This document shows, piece after piece, positions 7,284 through 10,413 of a stretch of DNA of 10,413 bases. Position 1 is the first letter of the stretch. The number at the start of each line of letters is the position of its first letter. This DNA is from JBNJEM01 sp051745935. Lineage in GTDB: Bacteria > Planctomycetota > Planctomycetia > Pirellulales > Pirellulaceae. A program made the translations under genes and the position numbers. The notes under the pieces are model-generated. The model made no database searches and had not been told where the DNA came from. It was given only the letters and a program-made list of their open reading frames with translations. The DNA is taken from the NCBI GenBank assembly GCA_051745935.1, contig JBNJEM010000253.1, forward strand, positions 1 through 10,413. The letters are read 5' to 3'.

Positions 7284-8372
7284 CTACGCGTTTGCGACCA
7301 CGGGTTGCCTGATTCGTTGGCTTCCGACTTCCAACTCAAAATACCGTGATGTGATTGGCATCGCGAACTGCACGCTTGCGGGAATACCGTCAGCGAACTT
7401 CTTCACGATGTTTCCTTGATCGTCGTAGATGTTGGCGGGCATCGAGGAAACCACGTCATCCACAAGCTCCACCATAATCTCGCTCAGTGCACGCATCTCT
7501 TGAGCAATCTTGTGATCCCATATATCCACGTCCGTACCGGTCTCAAGATCGTCAAGCTCCTCCATCTGGGCTTCGTCGATCTTGTCGCCGACACCGATCA
7601 AGACGCACTTGACGGGATTGCGACTTCCGCTTTCGATAGCCTTCGCCAACTCGGTGGTGACCTGTTTGACCTGTTCGAGGTCTTCGAGCCTTCCGTCCGT
7701 GATGAACACGAACATGGCATTCGCGGCCGTCGCGTAAGTATTACAGAAGTAATCCAGAGCAGGAGTCAGCTTCGTGCCGAGGCCGAAGGTCACCTTCTTC
7801 GGTCCGGAAATGTCCAAGCTCTTGCACTCGTCAGCGGAGAATTCTCCGACCACTTCATATGCGCCGCCGTCTCCGCAAGCCCAGTAGACGACAGCAGCCC
7901 GCCCGTTCGAGTCGAGTTCATGCGCCAAGTAGGCGATGAAATCACGTGCCAAGGGTTGCACGATATTCTCTGAGTACTTCAGAAAACCGCGATTGATGGC
8001 GTCCTTATAGGCTTGGGCCTGGAAGGACATAAACTTCTGCCCGTCATCCTCCCGATGCTCGATCCAGCCATTCCGTTCATATTCATCGAGAACATTCCGC
8101 GGAATGCCCTGACCAACGTAGGCCAGGTTGCGTCCGTACCAGTCCTTCATGGATGCACTGGCGTCAAGGGCAAGCCCCGTCTTCCATCCTTCAGCCTTCG
8201 CGCCTGAAAGCTCTTGGACCCAAATCGTGAACTCCACGTGCCGTTCGTTACCTTTCTCACCGACGTAGACTTTGCCCAGTTCTTTGGCCACCCTGTTACT
8301 GGGAAGAGTCTGCATATTGTGGCGAGCTGCCTGGCGTGTGCCAATACGCGCCTCCTCAGATGTATCTGCCAT
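7284..8372 (-). CDS. TerF-like VWA protein
   Basis: 362 residues, ATG start with AGGAGG upstream (8384-8377). The N-terminal 60 residues are a small domain shared with the downstream remnant. The VWA domain spans about 64-305: DASAS (D70, S72, S74), GTKLTP (T200) and FITDGRLED (D226), a complete metal site. An all-beta C-terminal segment (about 312-360) follows, with a pattern (DDQGNIVKKFADGIPASVQF) shared with the 308-residue neighbour. The VWA sequence is of the longer TerF-like kind, distinct from the roughly 219-residue TerY copies. It sits 57 bases after the neighbour and in the same direction. Its role in the kinase/phosphatase system is inferred from context only. Confidence 0.9.
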   Translation of the reverse strand: MADTSEEARIGTRQAARHNMQTLPSNRVAKELGKVYVGEKGNERHVEFTIWVQELSGAKAEGWKTGLALDASASMKDWYGRNLAYVGQGIPRNVLDEYERNGWIEHREDDGQKFMSFQAQAYKDAINRGFLKYSENIVQPLARDFIAYLAHELDSNGRAAVVYWACGDGGAYEVVGEFSADECKSLDISGPKKVTFGLGTKLTPALDYFCNTYATAANAMFVFITDGRLEDLEQVKQVTTELAKAIESGSRNPVKCVLIGVGDKIDEAQMEELDDLETGTDVDIWDHKIAQEMRALSEIMVELVDDVVSSMPANIYDDQGNIVKKFADGIPASVQFAMPITSRYFELEVGSQRIRQPVVANA

Positions 8373-8387
8373 ATTGCTCCTCCTGTG

Positions 8388-8408
8388 CGTGCCGAGCGCC
8401 GAGGCACG
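8388..8408 (-). other. Hairpin between the two TerF-like VWA genes
   Basis: CGTGCC and GGCACG form a six-pair stem with a nine-base loop in the 57-base gap, just before the SD of the downstream gene. No T-run follows, so it is not a terminator. It may set the relative expression or mRNA stability of the two genes. Confidence 0.35.
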
Positions 8409-8429
8409 GCGTCACTAAGCCGACGGGGG

Positions 8430-9356
8430 TTAGAAAACTTCCGAGATATCCTGGGTGACTTCTCCTCTGGGTGTATGCACCATGAAGCATGTTTGCCCCG
8501 GCGGTAGGTCAAAACGGAACTTGCCGGGAAGGCCGTCTGGGAATGACTTGATCTCGTTCCCTTTGGCATCCAACACGGTGCCTGAGTCGGCAACCATCGT
8601 TTCCTCGCTGATGAGTTCGCCGAACAGAACCCCGAGGATATCGGATTCGTCTTGCATGCTTGCAGCTACGCCGTGCGACCAGATGTCAACGTCTTCCTTC
8701 AGGTCCGTCTCTTCGAACATGTCGTCGAAACGCTCAAGCTGACCTTCGTCGACTTCTTCTCCAATACCAATCAACACGAGCTTGAACTTCTCTGTCTTCT
8801 TCTCGGCAACAAGCCGCTTGCCCAAGTCCATGCAGTAGTCCACGGCCGCCTCCTCGTCTTCGATGATGCCATCCGTGATGATCACACCCATGGCGGCTTC
8901 GACTTTGTCGAAGACGTTGTCAACGATATACTTGATTGGCGGCAGTATCTTCGTGCCGGTGCCCCAGTTGTTTTTCTTGGGGCCCCGAATGCTCGCCGAG
9001 TGACAGCCCGACTGGTCAAACTCTCCGATTTCCTCGATCTCCTCGCCCCCCGCCCCAATCGCCCAGTACAACATGGAGACTTTCTGGTTCTTCGTAACCC
9101 CGCACAGGATTTCCCCAACCTTACGAGAGACTATCTCCACATAGTTCGGGTCACCGCCAAAAGGCCCGGCAATCCCAAACATCTTCTTGATCGATCGGGA
9201 GGCATCGAGTGCCAGCACCGCCCTGGATTCAGCCTCCCCCCATAGAACGTCGGGGTCTGGCATGAAGCACACGACAACTTCATTACTGGCGCTCCTGTTC
9301 GGCATGGGGACGTTGACGTCCGCCAACGGCTTGTTTGGTCTTGCGATCTTTGCCAT
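8430..9356 (-). CDS. TerF-like VWA protein, first gene of the operon
   Basis: 308 residues, ATG start with GAAGGA upstream. The VWA domain spans about 46-250, with DASRS (D51, S53, S55), GTGTK (T135) and ITDG (D162). It shares with the 362-residue neighbour the signature GPKK..(W/F)G.GTK before the metal-site threonine, the VDIW-(S/D)-H segment, and a C-terminal beta segment (258-300). It lacks that neighbour's extra N-terminal domain; its own N-terminus (1-25) is short and proline-rich. The open spacer in front of it makes it the likely promoter-proximal gene. Confidence 0.9.
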   Translation of the reverse strand: MAKIARPNKPLADVNVPMPNRSASNEVVVCFMPDPDVLWGEAESRAVLALDASRSIKKMFGIAGPFGGDPNYVEIVSRKVGEILCGVTKNQKVSMLYWAIGAGGEEIEEIGEFDQSGCHSASIRGPKKNNWGTGTKILPPIKYIVDNVFDKVEAAMGVIITDGIIEDEEAAVDYCMDLGKRLVAEKKTEKFKLVLIGIGEEVDEGQLERFDDMFEETDLKEDVDIWSHGVAASMQDESDILGVLFGELISEETMVADSGTVLDAKGNEIKSFPDGLPGKFRFDLPPGQTCFMVHTPRGEVTQDISEVF

Positions 9357-9612
9357 CAGTCCTGCTTCCTTCTTGTTCGACGATTCACCGAAACGCTTAC
9401 CTTCTAAGAATAGGCCCGCGGCCGCTTCTCAGCCGAAGATCGAAATCTCCCTTTCGCAGTGTTCTTTCCCAACATAGCGCCAGCACAACACCACGGTACC
9501 TCGACCAAGATCAAAAAAGTCAAGCCTAAACGGCGTGCCCGGTGGGGCTTGCGCAGACAAGTGGCAGAAGCGTGTCGGTAGTGGGACGCCGCTTGGTTCA
9601 GCCAGATTCTTG

Positions 9613-9651
9613 CGTTGTATTGGATTAGGAAGAAACACTACGTTGTATTGG
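9613..9651. repeat. 11-base direct repeat upstream of the operon
   Basis: CGTTGTATTGG occurs at 9613-9623 and again at 9641-9651, 28 bases apart start to start, and both copies are followed by similar bases. It lies about 260-290 bases before the first VWA gene. It may be a regulator binding pair or leftover from the rearrangement that brought the sulfatase fragment here. Confidence 0.35.
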
Positions 9652-9696
9652 GATCGAGAAATCGCGAATCGGGACGCCCTAACGAGTTGAGCCATC

Positions 9697-9813
9697 CTGA
9701 GCGAACAACCGAACATTCTGGTAACCGTGACCGACTAGCAGCGCCACGATCATTTGGGCTGCTACGGGAACGCCGTCATCAAAACGCCGTGCCTCGAGAA
9801 GCTGGCCTCCGCT
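9697..9813 (+). pseudogene. Sulfatase gene relic (N-terminal fragment with in-frame stop)
   Basis: Read in one plus-strand frame, the sequence gives SEQPNILVTVTD, a TAG stop (9736-9738), then QRHDHLGCYGN and AVIKTPCLEKLAS. This is the N-terminus of a type I (formylglycine) sulfatase, where PNIL.(I/V)VTDQQR...LGCYGN..IKTPNLD.LA is typical. The TAG falls where the family has Gln, so one CAG to TAG change explains it. A CTG at 9697 stands where the ATG is expected. After residue 39 the similarity ends, and the CxPSR active-site motif is absent. It is therefore a non-functional fragment of about 39 codons. Confidence 0.75.
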
Positions 9814-9868
9814 TTCGTACCACACCGCAGCAAGGCTGTCAAGCTCCTGGATGGCAGTGCGATAGTCC

Positions 9869-9887
9869 GAAGGGGGCGCCCCCCTTC
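9869..9887. repeat. GC-rich perfect inverted repeat
   Basis: GAAGGGGG, CGC, CCCCCTTC: an eight-pair stem with a three-base loop. There is no T-run on either side, so it is not a classic terminator. It lies 56 bases beyond the sulfatase relic, possibly near a rearrangement boundary. Confidence 0.4.
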
Positions 9888-9941
9888 CTGCAAAAGGAGT
9901 TGTGGCGTAAAAAAAGTTTCGGCGGGCCCATTTTCGGGCTC

Positions 9942-9969
9942 TTCCGACACCCGCTTCGGAACATTTTTT
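9942..9969 (+). terminator. Possible weak rho-independent terminator
   Basis: TTCCGA pairs with TCGGAA (9956-9961) around an eight-base loop, and six T follow at 9964-9969. The stem is short, and no intact plus-strand gene ends here, so this is tentative. Confidence 0.25.
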
Positions 9970-10078
9970 CAAAATCCAACCCCGTCGTTACAAGTGGAAG
10001 GGACGTGGCGGCGGCCTTCGCTGGGAACGGATGTTCCAGTAGAATCTGATAAGAGAATGGCCCTTAAGTGGTTTCATA

Positions 10079-10413
10079 TCAAGCGGTTTTGCGTTGTTTG
10101 GCGAGCTTCTTTCTCGTGGACGCTTGGACGGCTCGGTCGACAATCGACTTGGGCAGGGTCACGCCGGCGGCGTCCAGGAGACGCTGAACACTTGGCCGTG
10201 GTTTTGGGACGTTGTGCAGTACCGACCGGCCTTTGATCGTCACCTGTGTCGTGCACGGAGACTTCAGTTCAGCCAGTCCTTCTTCGACGGTGAGGTCGAA
10301 ATCGCGCCAACACCTGGCCAGCTCTTGAACCAACAAGTAAGCCAGCATCACCACGAGCAAATGACCTCGGGTTCTCGATTCCAGGCAGACATGAATCGGG
10401 CGGGCCTCGAGGA
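10079..10413 (-). CDS. Transposase of the IS1634/IS4-like group, C-terminal part (partial)
   Basis: The frame is open from the right edge to a TGA at 10081-10079, giving about 111 residues. It begins LEARPIHVCLESRTRGHLLV, followed by VMLAYLLVQELARCW. RP(I/V)(H/Y)V....(T/V)RGH...VMLAYL is the usual end of the catalytic DDE domain in IS1634-type transposases. It is followed by the typical tail: a TVEEGL helix, KPRPSVQRLLDAAGVTLP, and a basic end (STRKKLAKQRKTA). The start and most of the catalytic core lie outside the window, so it cannot be said whether the element is whole. No terminal inverted repeat was recognised downstream of the stop. Confidence 0.75.
   Translation of the reverse strand, partial: LEARPIHVCLESRTRGHLLVVMLAYLLVQELARCWRDFDLTVEEGLAELKSPCTTQVTIKGRSVLHNVPKPRPSVQRLLDAAGVTLPKSIVDRAVQASTRKKLAKQRKTA

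Larger units (their letters stand above)
9357..10078. other. 722-base spacer without an intact gene
   Basis: It lies between the operon start and the transposase stop. It holds a sulfatase relic, a direct repeat and hairpins, listed separately. The operon promoter should be here. The best -35 I see on the minus strand is TTGACT (9523-9518), but the -10 at the right distance is poor (TACCGT with a 19-base gap), so I do not call it. Open frames of 95-144 codons in this stretch have no SD and no recognisable family. Confidence 0.6.

Noticed and set aside
8147..8593. Minus-strand open frame of 148 codons across the two VWA genes
   Set aside because: It spans the stop of one gene and the start of the next in another frame, and has no domain. 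Both overlapped genes have intact motifs.
9471..9486. Possible sigma54 site on the minus strand (TGGCGCTATGTTGG)
   Set aside because: The distance between the GG and TG elements is one base short of the required spacing, and TTGC is not conserved.
9429..9716. 95-codon minus-strand frame directly before the operon
   Set aside because: Its end looks mildly protein-like, but it has no SD, matches no family I know, and overlaps the plus-strand sulfatase relic.
9697..9813. Stop-codon readthrough or amber recoding of the sulfatase fragment
   Set aside because: Similarity ends soon after the TAG and the active-site motif is missing, so a recoded working enzyme is not possible.

Overview
The window holds one long minus-strand operon (about 9356 down to 369) that I read as an expanded TerY-P type locus: von Willebrand factor A (VWA) proteins, a PP2C phosphatase and a protein kinase. 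This is the phosphorylation triad known from tellurite-resistance (Ter)-associated gene neighbourhoods. The host is a bacterium of moderate GC with good Shine-Dalgarno (SD) sites. A relic of a TDQQR-type sulfatase and the end of an IS1634/IS4-like transposase next door would fit a sulfatase-rich lineage such as the Planctomycetota/Lentisphaerota group. That taxonomic guess is weak.

Layout from the right edge leftwards, in transcription order. 10413-10079 is the 3' end of a transposase. 10078-9357 is a spacer with no intact gene; it holds a plus-strand sulfatase gene relic with an in-frame amber stop (about 9697-9813), a short direct repeat and some hairpins. The operon follows: TerF-like VWA protein (9356-8430), a second TerF-like VWA protein (8372-7284), a remnant of a third (7259-6905, broken at both ends), three tandem TerY-type VWA proteins (6912-6253, 6215-5556, 5521-4868), a PP2C phosphatase with an Ig-like domain (4821-3400), a kinase with a zinc ribbon and an FHA-like tail (3394-1913), and a beta-helix protein with a long Pro/Ser/Thr/Gln-rich tail (1889-369). 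The genes are 5 to 57 bp apart, or overlap, and none of the gaps looks like a promoter. After a 299-bp spacer with its own promoter, a further gene begins at 69 and runs off the left edge.

Proposed logic (inference): the kinase and PP2C phosphatase set the phosphorylation state of one or more partners. The FHA-like domain could read phospho-threonine, and the VWA proteins could act as Mg2+-dependent (MIDAS) adaptors. The beta-helix protein, with a roughly 230-residue Ser/Thr/Pro-rich tail, is the most obvious candidate substrate or scaffold. Apart from the beta-helix start and the short N-terminal stretch of the 1-69 gene, no secretion or membrane features are seen, so the system is probably cytoplasmic. 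No TerD, TerC or nuclease gene is visible in this window.
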